64,000 nt of DNA from Helianthus annuus (lineage: Eukaryota > Streptophyta > Magnoliopsida > Asterales > Asteraceae): positions 128,971,144 through 129,035,143 of the forward strand of contig NC_035448.2 in the NCBI RefSeq assembly GCF_002127325.2. The letters are read 5' to 3'. Below are positions 25,456-37,919 of this stretch, piece by piece; the first letter of the stretch is position 1; the number at the start of each line of letters is the position of its first letter. Under the pieces are notes generated by a model that did not search any database, was not told where the DNA came from, and saw only the letters and a list, made by a program, of their open reading frames with translations. A program made the translations under genes and the position numbers.

Positions 25456-27810
25456 TGTGACACCCCGTTGAAACACACTAGCTTGGCAGTGGCTGCCTTA
25501 ACTTTCGGGACGAAAGTTCTTAAAACTTGGGGATAATGTGACACTCTAGGTTTTTCCGAACGAGCACCTTGTAATATTTTTGTATATATATATGTGTTTA
25601 AATGAAAACGTGATCTTTGTGCATGATATGTGTTGTATGTATGTATTATATATATATGTATGTGAGTCGAGACCATGACTCGCAACCACTCGGTTGCGAG
25701 TGGGCCACTCGGTCTCGAGTGGGCCGTAACCGGCTTGGGCCGAAAACCCCCTTAGCCTATTTGATACTTGGTATATAATTCCCACTTTCCCCACTTCCCT
25801 TCATTTTACACAAACACATACACTTCTATTCTCTCTCACTAGAAAACCCCAAACAACACCCCAATCTCTTCCAACTTTCGGTTCATGCAAGGATCTCGGT
25901 CAAGGAATCTCGGACAAGCTCTTCATCATTCGGACACTCTACTTTCTCGGTTCCTTTCCTTTGTTTCGGCTCCTTTTCATAACCGGTTAGTGTTATCTTT
26001 ATGTGCATAAGATTTATGTGTGTTGAATGAACTAGAAAGTGCTTGTTTAGAGTGTTATGCATGATTTTAGGATAATTTGTGAAGTTTGACTATATGTGTA
26101 AACCCTTATGTATGAAAGCTTGATAACATGTTTAAGTGGCTAAAGAATAGTGGTTTAAGAATGATTAGGGCCAACCGAGTTATGCTTAAAGTTCTTGCAT
26201 GATGATCTTGCTAAAATATGTGATTTTGGCTCATAGAAATGTATGATTATGTTAAGATAAAAACCCTAGAAAACTATGAACTTGTGATGAACTTGTTGAA
26301 TAAGGTTTGAAGATTTCAAAAAGGGCAAAGTTTGATCTATTTTTATTAATGGTCAGATTAGGAAAAGTGTTAGTGAAACCTTATTGGCTATTACTCGATT
26401 TGGGCCTGATTACATAGTACAAATTGGACTGATGTATCTGAATCTGCACGTGAACATGAAAAGGACATCATTACGACTCGCAACCACACAGTTGCGACTC
26501 GCAACCACAGCGTGATAACTCGAAACCACAGCGGTTGCGACTCGTAACCATAGCATGACAACTCGAAACCACACGGTTGCGACTCGCAACCACAGCGTGA
26601 CAACTCGAGACTACGACGGTTGCGACTCGCAACCACAGCGTGACAACTCGAGACTACGACGGTTGCGACTCGCAACCACAGCATGACAAGCCGAGACCTC
26701 TTGGTTGCGACTCGAGACCACCTTGTTGCGACTGGGCTGTTCACTTTGGTTATTGGGCCATAATGTGTTTAACTTGGGCTACCTGTTGACTGGACTATGT
26801 GTTGCTTTTTGACTGTGTAAATGTTAGGGCCGGCCTAATAACCCACTGTTTACTTGTATGCATGATACGTGGTAGTTATGTGTAGATTATACGTGAATGC
26901 TTGTACACCAAACCTGACCTATACCGGTAACCATGTTAGGACGAGGTGACCAACGTGTTTGACAAGTAACCTAATCTGCCGAGCAACCCAAGGTGAGTTC
27001 ACACACTAAAAGCATGCGTCCCGCGGAGGGACACGAACAAACTACCAACTCTGGGAAAAACACTTTTGACCCATTACTCCGGGGGAAAACAGAATGGGTA
27101 ATTACTATCTCCGGGGGAGATACGTTTGGATATTATTTATAAATCACAACTAGCCATGCTAAACGAAACTCTATCACTTTAAGTCCCTGCTTACAATACC
27201 GATTAATCGCCGGGGGCGAACGGGTTATTAGTTGATAGCGCTATTAGGTTTGACAACCTCACACCGTGACCGGGGGAGATCGGGCGTGAACTAGTAGACC
27301 TTGCAACATGGTCAATGACGATAGACATTGACTCGGGGCACGATAATATTTCCGTCAACAGTTTCGGTATCTACAGTTTAGTGAGCTTACAGATGGGGTA
27401 GCTCCCCACAACGTGATTATAAATGCTTTATCTAAACAACTTAAGTTTTTGGTAAACTAAAACTGGACAACTAGTGAACTCACTCAGCATTATTGTTGAC
27501 CCCCTTACTGCATGCTTTGCAGGTAACCCGTGACTGAGGAGCTGCTGCTTGGGGATGTGTAGTGTTCGTCAAAACCCGTGTGTTGGGTTTAATTATCTTG
27601 AACTAAGAAACTATCTCTAAAACTACTTTGGTTTATGCTTCCGCTGTTTTGTTAAACTAATCATCGAACTTAAACTGCTATGTTGCTAACTACTTTGGAT
27701 AGTAAATATTTCTAATATTAAATCAATGCTCAGTATGATTAGTGGCTGGATCCTGGTCAGTCACGCCTCCAAGCGGTGGTGTTCCGCATGTGGATTTTGG
27801 GGGTGTGACA
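25456..27810 (+). repeat. 5' LTR of B
   Basis: TGTGACACC ... GGTGTGACA. The TATA box is at 25772-25778, with palindromes ctcgcaac-cactcg-gttgcgag (25679-25700) and ccactc-ggtctc-gagtgg (25705-25722) just upstream. A degenerate tandem array of gactcgcaaccacagcg motifs spans 26462-26740. G-rich ccgggggaga motifs recur at 27095-27280. The first 81 bp look like an added segment (see findings). The 117-codon minus-strand frame across the array is a repeat artefact. Confidence 0.95.
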
Positions 27811-27813
27811 GAT

Positions 27814-27826
27814 TGGTATCAGAGCC
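27814..27826 (+). promoter_or_regulatory. primer-binding site of B
   Basis: tggtatcagagcc, three bases after the LTR (spacer gat). Matches the initiator-Met tRNA 3' end. Confidence 0.9.
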
Positions 27827-28092
27827 ATTGGTTATAGTGAACTTGGTTTTAAAAAGGGGAAAATCTTTTGGGAAAACCAGACTATAACCTGTGACTCGCG
27901 ACAACACTACACTCCAAGTGCAAGGCTCAACACATTTGACCTCATAGCTCGGACTAGTGTTTACGTGATTGCTTACCTTATGTTTCCTGTTTTGCTATAC
28001 GTACTAGTGTGCCTAATTAGATAGATACACCTCTCTCTTCTATCTCATGCTCGCTACATTACGACATCACACTCATACTGTGTTTTCTGATT

Positions 28093-28286
28093 ATGAAGAC
28101 AATGAGTGGACGTGGAAGAGGAAACATCAACATGACTCAGGCTCAATTCACTAACCTGCTTAACACGGTGGCTGCAGCTTTCGCAGCTCACCCTGGAGGT
28201 AAACTCGTTACCCTAGGATGTTTAGATCCTACCGCCACATCGCTTTTTATCCCTAAACCTATACGCTTCGCTTCTCACGAGCAGGT
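28093..28286 (+). pseudogene. B gag N-terminus, out of phase with the rest
   Basis: Starts MKTMSGRGRGNINMTQAQ (M28093, or M28105 giving MSGRGRG) with a short helical segment FTNLLNTVAAAFAAHPGG. The following stretch, 28200-28286, does not look like gag. The reading frame must change between about 28200 and 28290 to enter the long gag-pol frame, so there is a frameshift or a small insertion. Confidence 0.65.
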
Positions 28287-30665
28287 CAGCATGCACCTGC
28301 GCAACCACCCGTGTGTACTTTCAAAACTTTCATGGATTGCAAGCCTCTCCCTTTCAATGGCACTGAGGGTGCCATAGGTCTTCTGCATTGGATAGAGAAA
28401 ATTGAAGCTGTCTTTGCTATCTGTGAGTGTCCCCCTGCGAATTGGGTGAAATTTGCTACTGCTACGCTTGAAGGAAACGCGCTTTCCTGGTGGAAGGCGC
28501 AAATTCAGATGTTTGGATTGGAAACTGCTAATGCTACTGCGTGGGAGGATTTCAAGGACATGATTAAGGAGGAGTACTGTCACCGGGATGACATCCACAA
28601 GCTTGAGAACGAGTACTATGCGCTTAAGATGGTTGGGTCAGAGATTGAAACCTACACCAAGCTGTCCAATGACTATGCTGCCCTTTGCCCAAACATGTCT
28701 CGACCCATGTATCGAAGAATCGAGTTGTATGTCAAGGGTTTGGCTCCAGAAATTCGAAGCCATGTAACTTCAGCCAACCTCACTACCATTCAGCCAATCG
28801 TTCGACTTGCTCACAAACTTACTGATCAGGCCGTAGAAGAGGGCAGGTTGCCCAAAAGGATCAGTGCTACTGTCGGAACTTCTAGTGACAACAAGCGTAA
28901 GTGGGAAGGAAATCAAAGCAAGGATGCTAACCCCACTCAGGCCTCAGCTCAGCAAAGGAAAACTGAAAACAACAAGGGCACTCAACAACAGGGTGGCTAT
29001 CGTGGTAACCACCCCAAGTGCAACAAGTGCAATCGACATCACAGTGGGCCTTGTGGGAAAAATCAGTGTCAGCGATGTAACAAGATGGGGCACGAGGCCA
29101 AGGACTGTAGGAGCCCACGTCCCGTGGGGCAGAACCAGCAGCAACAACATCACGGGAACGCTAAGGGTTGTTTCCAGTGTGGAGCTGAGGGGCACTTTAA
29201 GAAGAATTGCCCTGAACTGAACCAGAACCGCAACAACAATCAGGGAGCTGGAAACAACGATCAGAACAACAACGCTGGGAATGGTGCTAGAGGAAGGGCT
29301 TTTGTGATTGGAGCTGGAGAAGCGAGGAATGACCCCAATGTCGTGGCGGGTAAGTTCCTACTCGATGATCGTTATGTTTCTGTATTATTTGATTCTGGAG
29401 CCGATGCTAGTTATGTGTCCCTACGTATTAGTAAGAAGCTTAAGCGTCCGCTTTCGTTACTAAGTTCTCCCCATATCGTCGAGTTAGCTAATGGTAGAAA
29501 CATCGAGGCCTCACATGTTATCAAAGGCTGCAAACTAGAGTTGTCTGGTCAGACGTTTAGCATCGATCTTTTCCCTGTTACTCTTGGAAGCTTCGACGTC
29601 GTTATCGGTATGGATTGGTTATCCAAGCATCGCGCTGAGATCCTCTGTCAAGAGAAAGCAGTCCGTATTCCCCGCCGTTCTGGCAAACCTCTTATTGTAC
29701 AAGGTGGCAAAGGCGGAGAAATCTCAGGCGTTATCTCGTTCTTGAAAGCCCAGAAGTGTTTACGAAAAGGGCACACCGCTATCCTAGCACTTGTCACCAA
29801 CACGCAGGAAAAGGAAAAGAGGATTGAAGATTTTCCAGTGGTGCGTGACTACCCCGAGGTATTTCCTGAAGAACTACCTGGACTCCCTCCCCACCGTCAG
29901 GTCGAATTCCAAATCGAGCTAGCTCCCGGAGCAGCGCCAATAGCTCGTGCACCTTATCGACTAGCCCCCGCAGAATTGAAGGAACTCTCTACTCAACTAC
30001 AGGAACTATTGGATAAAGGGTTTATCCGCCCTAGTTCATCACCCTGGGGAGCACCGGTACTCTTTGTTAAGAAGAAGGATGGCACGTTCCGAATGTGCAT
30101 TGACTATCGTGAGCTGAACAAGGTTACTATCAAGAATCGTTACCCTCTCCCGCGAATCGACGACCTATTCGATCAGTTGCAAGGATCGAGCTACTACTCT
30201 AAGATTGACCTGCGATCAGGCTATCATCAGCTAAGGGTCCGTAATGAAGACATCTCCAAAACTGCATTCAGAACTCGCTATGGTCATTATGAATTCCTTG
30301 TTATGCCCTTTGGAATGACCAACGCGCCTGCGGTATTCATGGATCTCATGAACAGAGTGTGCAAACCTTACCTCGACAAATTTGTGATCGTGTTTATAGA
30401 CGACATCCTGATCTACTCGAAAAGTCAAGAAGAGCATGAACAGCACCTACGCCTTATCCTCGAACTCCTTCGCAATGAGCAACTGTATGCCAAGTTTTCG
30501 AAATGCGACTTCTGGCTTCGAGAAGTCCACTTCCTTGGGCACGTGGTTAACAAGGATGGAATCCACGTCGACCCTGCAAAGATCGACTCTATAAAGGATT
30601 GGCCTACCCCTAAGACCCCGACCGAAGTCCGCCAATTCTTGGGACTAGCAGGGTACTATCGATGA
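28287..30665 (+). pseudogene. B gag, protease and reverse transcriptase
   Basis: The long frame, beginning around [14 protein letters not shown], carries the Gag capsid-like region ([40 protein letters not shown]). Then come CxxC and zinc knuckles [14 protein letters not shown] and [14 protein letters not shown] (about 29070 and 29170). Protease [12 protein letters not shown] (about 29390) and [11 protein letters not shown] follow. RT blocks are [49 protein letters not shown] and FLGLAGYYR. It ends at TGA 30663-30665, where the related elements read Arg (GYYRRF). This is consistent with CGA to TGA. Downstream sequence continues in the same phase. Confidence 0.93.
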
Positions 30666-32705
30666 TTTATCATGGGATTCTCAAAGATCGCTCAGCCTCT
30701 CACGGCTCTTACTCAGAAGGGTATGGTTTATAAATGGGGTGAAGCTCAGGAAACCGCGTTTCAGAAGCTAAAGGATAACCTCTGTAGTGCTCCTATTCTC
30801 TCGTTACCTGAAGGAACGGACGACTTTGAGGTTTACTGTGATGCATCCATCCATGGGCTCGGTTGTGTGTTAATGCAACGCGACAAAGTTATTGCTTACG
30901 CCTCTCGACAACTTAAGACGCACGAAAGGAACTATACTACGCACGACTTGGAACTGGGAGCAGTGATCTTTGCGCTTAAGATATGGAGACATTACCTGTA
31001 CGGTACCAAGTGCACCATTTACACCGATCACAGGAGTCTCGAGCATATCTTCAAGCAAAAGGAATTAAACATGCGACAACGTCGATGGGTCGAACTCCTG
31101 AATGATTATGATTGCGCCATCAAATACCATCCGGGCAAGGCCAATGTCGTGGCAGACGCCCTCAGCCGAAAGGACACTACGCCCAAGCGCGTGCGAGCGT
31201 TACAACTTACTATCCAGTCTAATCTCCCTACCCAGATTCGCAATGCTCAGGCTGAAGCTCTAAAACCGGAGAACGTCAGGGCTGAGTCCCTGCGAGGATC
31301 GAGACAACAACTAGAGCAAAAAGAAGACGGCGCCTACTATGTGGCAGGGCGCATTTGGGTCCCACTCTACGGAGATCTACGTGAGCTTGTGATGGACGAA
31401 GCCCATAAGTCCCGTTATTCAGTACATCCTGGTTCAGATAAGATGTACCACGACTTAAGGACCACTTACTGGTGGCCTGGCATGAAAGCCCACATAGCAG
31501 CATACGTTAGCAAATGTTTGACCTGCGCAAGAGTCAAGACTGAGTATCAGAAACCAGCAGGCCTACTCCAGCAACCAGAAATCCCAAAGTGGAAATGGGA
31601 GCAAATTTCCATGGATTTTGTTACAGGGCTACCTAGATCCCAACGCGGGAATGACACCATTTGGGTGATAGTAGATCGATTGACTAAGTCTGCACACTTT
31701 CTGGCCATTAAGGAAACAGACAAGTTTTCTACCTTAGCAGAAATCTACTTAAAGGAAGTAGTCTCGAGACACGGGGTGCCAACTTCCATTATTTCCGACC
31801 GAGACGCTCGATTTACTTCCGAGTTGTGGCAAACTATGCACAAATCCTTTGGCTCACGTTTGGACATGAGCACCGCTTACCACCCACAAACGGATGGGCA
31901 GTCTGAACGCACCATCCAAACCCTGGAAGACATGCTTAGAGCATGTGTGATCGATTTTGGCAAGAACTGGGAGAAGCATCTACCGCTGGTGGAATTCTCC
32001 TACAATAACAGCTACCACACTAGTATTCAGGCGGCACCTTTTGAGGCCTTGTACGGTCGTAAATGCCGATCACCTCTTTGCTGGGCGGAAATAGGTGACA
32101 GTCAAATCACAGGCCCAGAACTAGTGGTAGACACAACGGAAAAGATTGCCCAGATCAGGCAACGCATGGCGGCAGCTCGTGACCGTCAGAAAAGCTACGC
32201 TGATAAGCGTAGGAAACCGCTAGAATTCCAGGTCGGGGACCGGGTTCTACTTAAAGTCTCACCCTGGAAGGGTGTGGTTCGTTTCGGTAAACGGGGCAAG
32301 CTGAATCCGCGATATGTTGGACCATTCGAAATTACCGAGAAAATCGGTAAGGTTGCTTATAGATTGAACCTGCCTGCAGAGCTGAGTGCAGTGCACAATG
32401 TCTTCCACGTGTCTAATCTGAAGAAGTGTCTGTCAGATGAAACACTCATAATTCCTTTCAAGGAACTCACTATTGATGAACAGCTACACTTTACTGAGGA
32501 ACCGATTGAGATCACGGATCGAGAGATCAAAACCCTCAAACGTAGCCAGATACCTCTTGTGCGAGTTCGTTGGAACTCACGGCGCGGCCCAGAGTTTACC
32601 TGGGAGCGGGAAGACCAGATGAAGTCCAAGTATCCCCAGTTGTTCCCAAACGAAACCCCCAGCACTGAAGCTACAACTGAATTTCGGGACGAAATTCCAA
32701 ACTAA
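30666..32705 (+). CDS. B RNase H, integrase and chromodomain-like tail
   Basis: In phase with the preceding frame after one stop. RNase [56 protein letters not shown]. Integrase: [19 protein letters not shown]...CLTCARVK zinc-binding region, then catalytic residues in [18 protein letters not shown] and [11 protein letters not shown]. The tail is [30 protein letters not shown] and the chromodomain-like [21 protein letters not shown], thought in this family to guide integration into particular chromatin. This part is fully open. Its last eight codons run through the pre-PPT stem-loop. Confidence 0.93.
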   Translation, partial: FIMGFSKIAQPLTALTQKGMVYKWGEAQETAFQKLKDNLCSAPILSLPEGTDDFEVYCDASIHGLGCVLMQRDKVIAYASRQLKTHERNYTTHDLELGAVIFALKIWRHYLYGTKCTIYTDHRSLEHIFKQKELNMRQRRWVELLNDYDCAIKYHPGKANVVADALSRKDTTPKRVRALQLTIQSNLPTQIRNAQAEALKPENVRAESLRGSRQQLEQKEDGAYYVAGRIWVPLYGDLRELVMDEAHKSRYSVHPGSDKMYHDLRTTYWWPGMKAHIAAYVSKCLTCARVKTEYQKPAGLLQQPEIPKWKWEQISMDFVTGLPRSQRGNDTIWVIVDRLTKSAHFLAIKETDKFSTLAEIYLKEVVSRHGVPTSIISDRDARFTSELWQTMHKSFGSRLDMSTAYHPQTDGQSERTIQTLEDMLRACVIDFGKNWEKHLPLVEFSYNNSYHTSIQAAPFEALYGRKCRSPLCWAEIGDSQITGPELVVDTTEKIAQIRQRMAAARDRQKSYADKRRKPLEFQVGDRVLLKVSPWKGVVRFGKRGKLNPRYVGPFEITEKIGKVAYRLNLPAELSAVHNVFHVSNLKKCLSDETLIIPFKELTIDEQLHFTEEPIEITDREIKTLKRSQIPLVRVRWNSRRGPEFTWEREDQMKSKYPQLFPNETPSTEATTEFRDEIPN

Positions 32706-32716
32706 CGGGGGGATGA

Positions 32717-35100
32717 TGTGACACCCCGTTGAAACACACTAGCTTGGCAGTGGCTGCCTTAACTTTCGGGACGAAAGTTCTTAAAACTTGGAGATAATGT
32801 GACACTCTAGGTTTTTCCGAACGAGCACCTTGTAATATTTTTGTATATATATATATGTGTTTAAATGAAAACGTGATCTTTGTGCATGATATGTGTTGTA
32901 TGTATGTATTATATATATATGTATGTGAGTCGAGACCATGACTCGCAACCACTCGGTTGCGAGTGGGCCACTCGGTCTCGAGTGGGCCGTAACCGGCTTG
33001 GGCCGAAAACCCCCTTAGCCTATTTGATACTTGGTATATAATTCCCACTTTCCCCACTTCCCTTCATTTTACACAAACACATACACTTCTATTCTCTCTC
33101 ACTAGAAAACCCCAAACAACACCCCAATCTCTTCCAACTTTCGGTTCAAGCAAGGATCTCGGTCAAGGAATCTCGGACAAGCTCTTCATCATTCGGACAC
33201 TCTACTTTCTCGGTTCCTTTCCTTTCCTTTGTTTCGGCTCCTTTTCATAACCGGTTAGTGTTATCTTTATGAGCATAAGATTTATGTGTGTTGAATGAAC
33301 TAGAAAGTGCTTGTTTAGAGTGTTATGCATGATTTTAGGATAATTTGTGAAGTTTGACTATATGTGTAAACCCTTATGTATGAAAGCTTGATAACATGTT
33401 TAAGTGGCTAAAGAATAGTGGTTTAAGAATGATTAGGGCCAACCGAGTTATGCTTAAAGTCACAAAGTGTATGTTTTCTTGTTCTTGCATGATGATCTTG
33501 CTAAAATATGTGATTTTGGCTCATAGAAATGTATGATTATGTTAAGATAAAAACCCTAGAAAACTATGAACTTGTGATGAACTTGTTGAATAAGGTTTGA
33601 AGATTTCAAAAAGGGCAAAGTTTGATCTATTTTTATTAATGGTCAGATTAGGAAAAGTGTTAGTGAAACCTTATTGGCTATTACTCGATTTGGGCCTGAT
33701 TACATAGTACAAATTGGACTGATGTATCTGAATCTGCACGTGAACATGAAAAGGACATCATTACGACTCGCAACCACACAGTTGCGACTCGCAACCACAG
33801 CGTGATAACTCGAAACCACAGCGGTTGCGACTCGTAACCATAGCATGACAACTCGAAACCACACGGTTGCGACTCACAACCACAGCGTGACAACTCGAGA
33901 CTACGACGGTTGCGACTCGCAACCACAGCGTGACAACTCGAGACTACGACGGTTGCGACTCGCAACCACAGCATGACAAGCCGAGACCTCTTGGTTGCGA
34001 CTCGAGACCACCTTGTTGCGACTGGGCTGTTCACTTTGGTTATTGGGCCATAATGTGTTTAACTTGGGCTACCTGTTGACTGGACTATGTGTTGCTGTTT
34101 GACCGTGTAAATGTTAGGGCCGGCCCAATAACCCACTGTTTACTTGTATGCATGATACGTGGTAGTTATGTGTAGATTATACGTGAATGCTTGTACACCA
34201 AACCTGACCTATACCGGTAACCATGTTAGGACGAGGTGACCAACGTGTTTGACAAGTAACCTAATCTGCCGAGCAACCCAAGGTGAGTTCACACACTAAA
34301 AGCATGCGTCCCGCGGAGGGACACGAACAAACTACCAACTTTGGGAAAAACACTTTTGACCCATTACTCCGGGGGAAAACAGAATGGGTAATTACTATCT
34401 CCGGGGGAGATACGTTTGGATATTATTTATAAATCACAACTAGCCATGCTAAACGAAACTCTATCACTTTAAGTCCCTGCTTACAATACCGATTAATCGC
34501 CGGGGGCGAACGGGTTATTAGTTGATAGCGCTATTAGGTTTGACAACCTCACACCGTGACCGGGGGAGATCGGGCGTGAACTAGTAGACCTTGCAACATG
34601 GTCAATGACGATAGACATTGACTCGGGGCACGATAATATTTCCGTCAACAGTTTCGGTATCTACAGTTTAGTGAGCTTACAGATGGGGTAGCTCCCCACA
34701 ACGTGATTATAAATGCTTTATCTAAACAACTTAAGTTTTTGGTAAACTAAAACTGGACAACTAGTGAACTCACTCAGCATTATTGTTGACCCCCTTACTG
34801 CATGCTTTGCAGGTAACCCGTGACTGAGGAGCTGCTGCTTGGGGATGTGTAGTGTTCGTCAAAACCCGTGTGTTGGGTTTAATTATCTTGAACTAAGAAA
34901 CTATCTCTAAAACTACTTTGGTTTATGCTTCCGCTGTTTTGTTAAACTAATCATCGAACTTAAACTGCTATGTTGCTAACTACTTTGGATAGTAAATATT
35001 TCTAATATTAAATCAATGCTCAGTATGATTAGTGGCTGGATCCTGGTCAGTCACGCCTCCAAGCGGTGGTGTTCCGCATGTGGATTTTGGGGGTGTGACA
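32717..35100 (+). repeat. 3' LTR of B
   Basis: Near-identical to 25456-27810 and directly preceded by the polypurine tract. Relative to the 5' copy it has a 22-bp insertion (cacaaagtgtatg...) at about 33460, a 5-bp ttcct duplication at about 33223 and a longer ta run. Confidence 0.95.
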
Positions 35101-35105
35101 CGCCT

Positions 35106-35210
35106 AAAACCCAAAAATCAGATTTTTCTTGATTTTTCATGTAGGTTAGGGTTTTAGGGTCCGGGTTTTCGTATACGGGTATACTAAAGATATTTTTGAA
35201 GGTCCTTACA
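35106..35210 (-). repeat. 3' LTR of A, remaining piece
   Basis: It resumes with aaaacccaaaaatcag after the second CGCCT and ends ggtccttaca. It is identical in layout to 44404-44509 of the other LTR. On the minus strand this is the LTR start (TGTAAGGACC). Confidence 0.9.
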
Positions 35211-35246
35211 TCCTCCCCTCCTTAATAAAAATCTCGTCCTCGAGAT

Positions 35247-36785
35247 TTACTGAAATAAGTGTGGATACTTGCGTTTCATCTCCGATTCCAGCTCCCATGT
35301 ATATTCATGTCCTCTCTTTGAATCCCACTTGACCTTGACTAGCACCAGTCGTTTATGTTTGAGAAACTTAATCTTTCTATCTTCTATTTGGAGTGGTTTC
35401 TCAACAAACTTCAACTTTTCATTTACTTGTACATCTTGGAGAGGTATTACCAGAGATTCGTCAGATAGACATTTCTTAAGATTGGATACATGAAATACAT
35501 CATGTACTCCCGCTAATTCTTCTTGTAGTTGTAGACGGTAAGCTACTGGTCCTATTCGTTGGACTACTTGGAATGGTCCTACGTATCTTGGACTTAGCTT
35601 TCCTTTCTTTCAAAATCGCACTACTCCTTTCCAAGGAGAAACCTTTAAAAGTACCTTATCTCCGACTTGGAATTCTAACGGCTTACGACGGTTATCTGCA
35701 TAGCTTTTCTGGCGATCCCGAGCGGTCTTTAGTCTTTCTTTGATTTGAGTGATCTTGTCGGTAGTTTCTTGTACAATCTCAGGTCCTGATAATTGACTTT
35801 CTCCTATCTCTGCCCAACAAACTGGAGTTCTACACTTGCGTCCATACAGTGCTTCGAACGAGGCAGCTTCAATGCTTGCATGATAACTATTGTTATAGGA
35901 GAATTCAATTAAGGGCAAATGATCATCCCAGTTTCCACCGAAGTCTATTACACATGCCCTAAGCATGTCTTCCAAAGTTTGAATGGTTCTTTCACTTTGT
36001 CCGTCTGTTTGGGGATGATAAGCCGTACTTAAGTTTAAACGAGTACCCATGGCTTCTTGGAAACTTGTCCAGAAATGTGAAGTAAAACGACTATCCTTGT
36101 CCGATACAATAGAAAGTGGAACTCCATGTAGGGATACTACTTCATCTACGTATAATTTTGCAAATCTTGCCATGCTGAAAGTTTCTTTCATGGGTAGAAA
36201 ATGAGCTGACTTGGTTAATCGGTCCACAATTACCCAAATCGCATCATTACCTTTTCTGGTTTTGGGTAACTTAGTAACAAAATCCATGGTTATAAGTTCT
36301 CATTTCCAAACAGGCATTTCTAATTGTTGAAGTAATCCTGAAGGTTTCTGGTGTTCAGCCTTAACTTGTGAACAAGTAAGACACTTAGATACATAACTAG
36401 CTATGTCCTTTTTCATACCTATCCACCAGAAATTATTTCTTAAATCTTGGTACATTTTATTATTTCCAGGGTGCATGGTATACCTAGATTTATGGGCTTC
36501 TTCTAAAATCTTATTCCTTAAATCTCCCTGTTTAGGTACCCAAATTCTTTTCTTATGGAATCTCCAAATTCCATCATTTCCTTGTTCAAATTCTTTCGTT
36601 CGTCCTTTCATTCCTTCAGCATCATCCTTGATTGTTGTGGTTTGAATGTTCTTTAATTGTTCCATTAAATCTATCTGCAGATTTAATCTAAGAGCACGAA
36701 TTCGCCTTTGCTTTTCGTGGTATTTACGACTTAAGGCATCTGCGACTACGTTTGCTTTTCCTTCGTGATATTGAATATCACAGTC
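35247..36785 (-). pseudogene. A RNase H end, integrase and chromodomain-like tail
   Basis: In one phase: [12 protein letters not shown], the integrase HHCC region (MHPGNNKMYQDLRNNFWW ... CLTCSQVK), catalytic residues in [15 protein letters not shown] and [11 protein letters not shown], then [17 protein letters not shown]. The end [11 protein letters not shown] ... [19 protein letters not shown] resembles a chromodomain. TGA stops at 36300-36302 (a Trp codon in relatives) and 35610-35612 (a Gly codon in relatives) break it. The final stop TAA is at 35247-35249 and directly adjoins the pre-PPT stem-loop. Confidence 0.9.
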
Positions 36786-37919
36786 CTAATCGCTTTGGAT
36801 TTCCATCCACCTTCTTTGTCTCATGTTTAATTCTTTTTGCCCAAATATGTATCTTAAACTTTTATGATCTGTGTAGACAGTAAATTTACTCCCGTAAAGA
36901 TAGTGTCTCCAAATCTTAAGGGCAAAAATTACTGCTCCTAATTCTAAATCATGAGTCGTGTAGTTTTCTTCGTGCTTCTTCAATTGTCTCGAGGCGTACG
37001 CAGTTACCTTTTTGCGTTGCTTTAACACACATCCTAATCCTAACATAGAGGCATCACAGTAAACTTCAAAATCTTCTGTTCCATCTGGTAATGCTAAGAT
37101 TGGGGCATTTGTTAATCTTTGCTTTAAAATCCAAAAAGCTTCTTCCTGTTTTGGTCCCCACTCAAATTTTACAGCTTTACAGGTTAGCTTGGTTAATGGC
37201 ACGGCTATCTTAGAAAATTTTTTAATAAAACGTCTATAATAACCAGCTAATCCTAGAAAACTTCTAACTACCGTTGCGGATTGCGGGGCTTTCCATTTGA
37301 TGATGGCTTCAATCTTGGAGGGATTTACATGAATACCTTCGTGATTCACCATGTGTCCTAAGAATTGTACTTCTGATAGCCAGAATTCACACTTTGAGAA
37401 TTTGGCATAAAGCTTTTCTTTTCTTAACAAAGTTAAGAGTGCATGCAGGTGCTCACAATGTTCCTCCTGGCTTTTGGAGTAAATAAGTATATCGTCGATG
37501 AAGACGATCACAAATTTGTCCAAATACGGTTTACAGATTCTATTCATCATGTCCATAAATGCTGCTGGAGCATTTGTTAATCCGAAGGGCATGACTGTAA
37601 ACTCGTAATGTCCATAACTAGTCCTGAAAGCAGTTTTAGGTATGTCTTCTTCTTGTACCTTTAATTGATGATATCCGGAGCGCAAATCTATCTTAGAAAA
37701 ATATCTAGCCCCTTGCAATTGATCAAAAAGATCATCAATCCTAGGTAATGGGTATCGATTCTTAATTGTAACCTTGTTTAATTCCCTATAATCGATACAC
37801 ATTCTCATCGATCCATCTTTCTTCTTTACAAACAACACCGGGGCTCCCCATGGAGAGACACTCGGTCGTATAAATCCTTTACTTAGTAATTCCTCTAACT
37901 GTTTCTTTAATTCTAACAT
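36786..37919 (-). pseudogene. A reverse transcriptase and RNase H
   Basis: RT blocks: [87 protein letters not shown]. RNase H starts at [14 protein letters not shown] and includes [20 protein letters not shown] and YTDHKSL. A TAG at 36786-36788 interrupts it before the end of RNase H (the DALSRK block follows in phase at about 36733). Confidence 0.92.

Larger units (their letters stand above)
25456..35100 (+). mobile_element. full-length Ty3/gypsy chromovirus-type element B
   Basis: It is flanked by a perfect CGCCT duplication (25451-25455 and 35101-35105) and inserted in the left LTR of A. LTRs are 25456-27810 (2355 bp) and 32717-35100 (2384 bp). They differ by about eight substitutions, a 22-bp insertion near 33460 and two small length changes, so it is the youngest insertion here. 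It has a PBS, gag, protease, RT, RNase H, integrase, a chromodomain-like tail and a polypurine tract cggggggatga (32706-32716). It is probably not autonomous because of one frameshift and one nonsense codon. Confidence 0.95.

Noticed and set aside
26391..26744. 117-codon minus-strand frame, repeated at 33681-34034
   Set aside because: It is an artefact of the degenerate tandem array inside the LTRs of B; the protein is an SRVAT-like repeat without family features.
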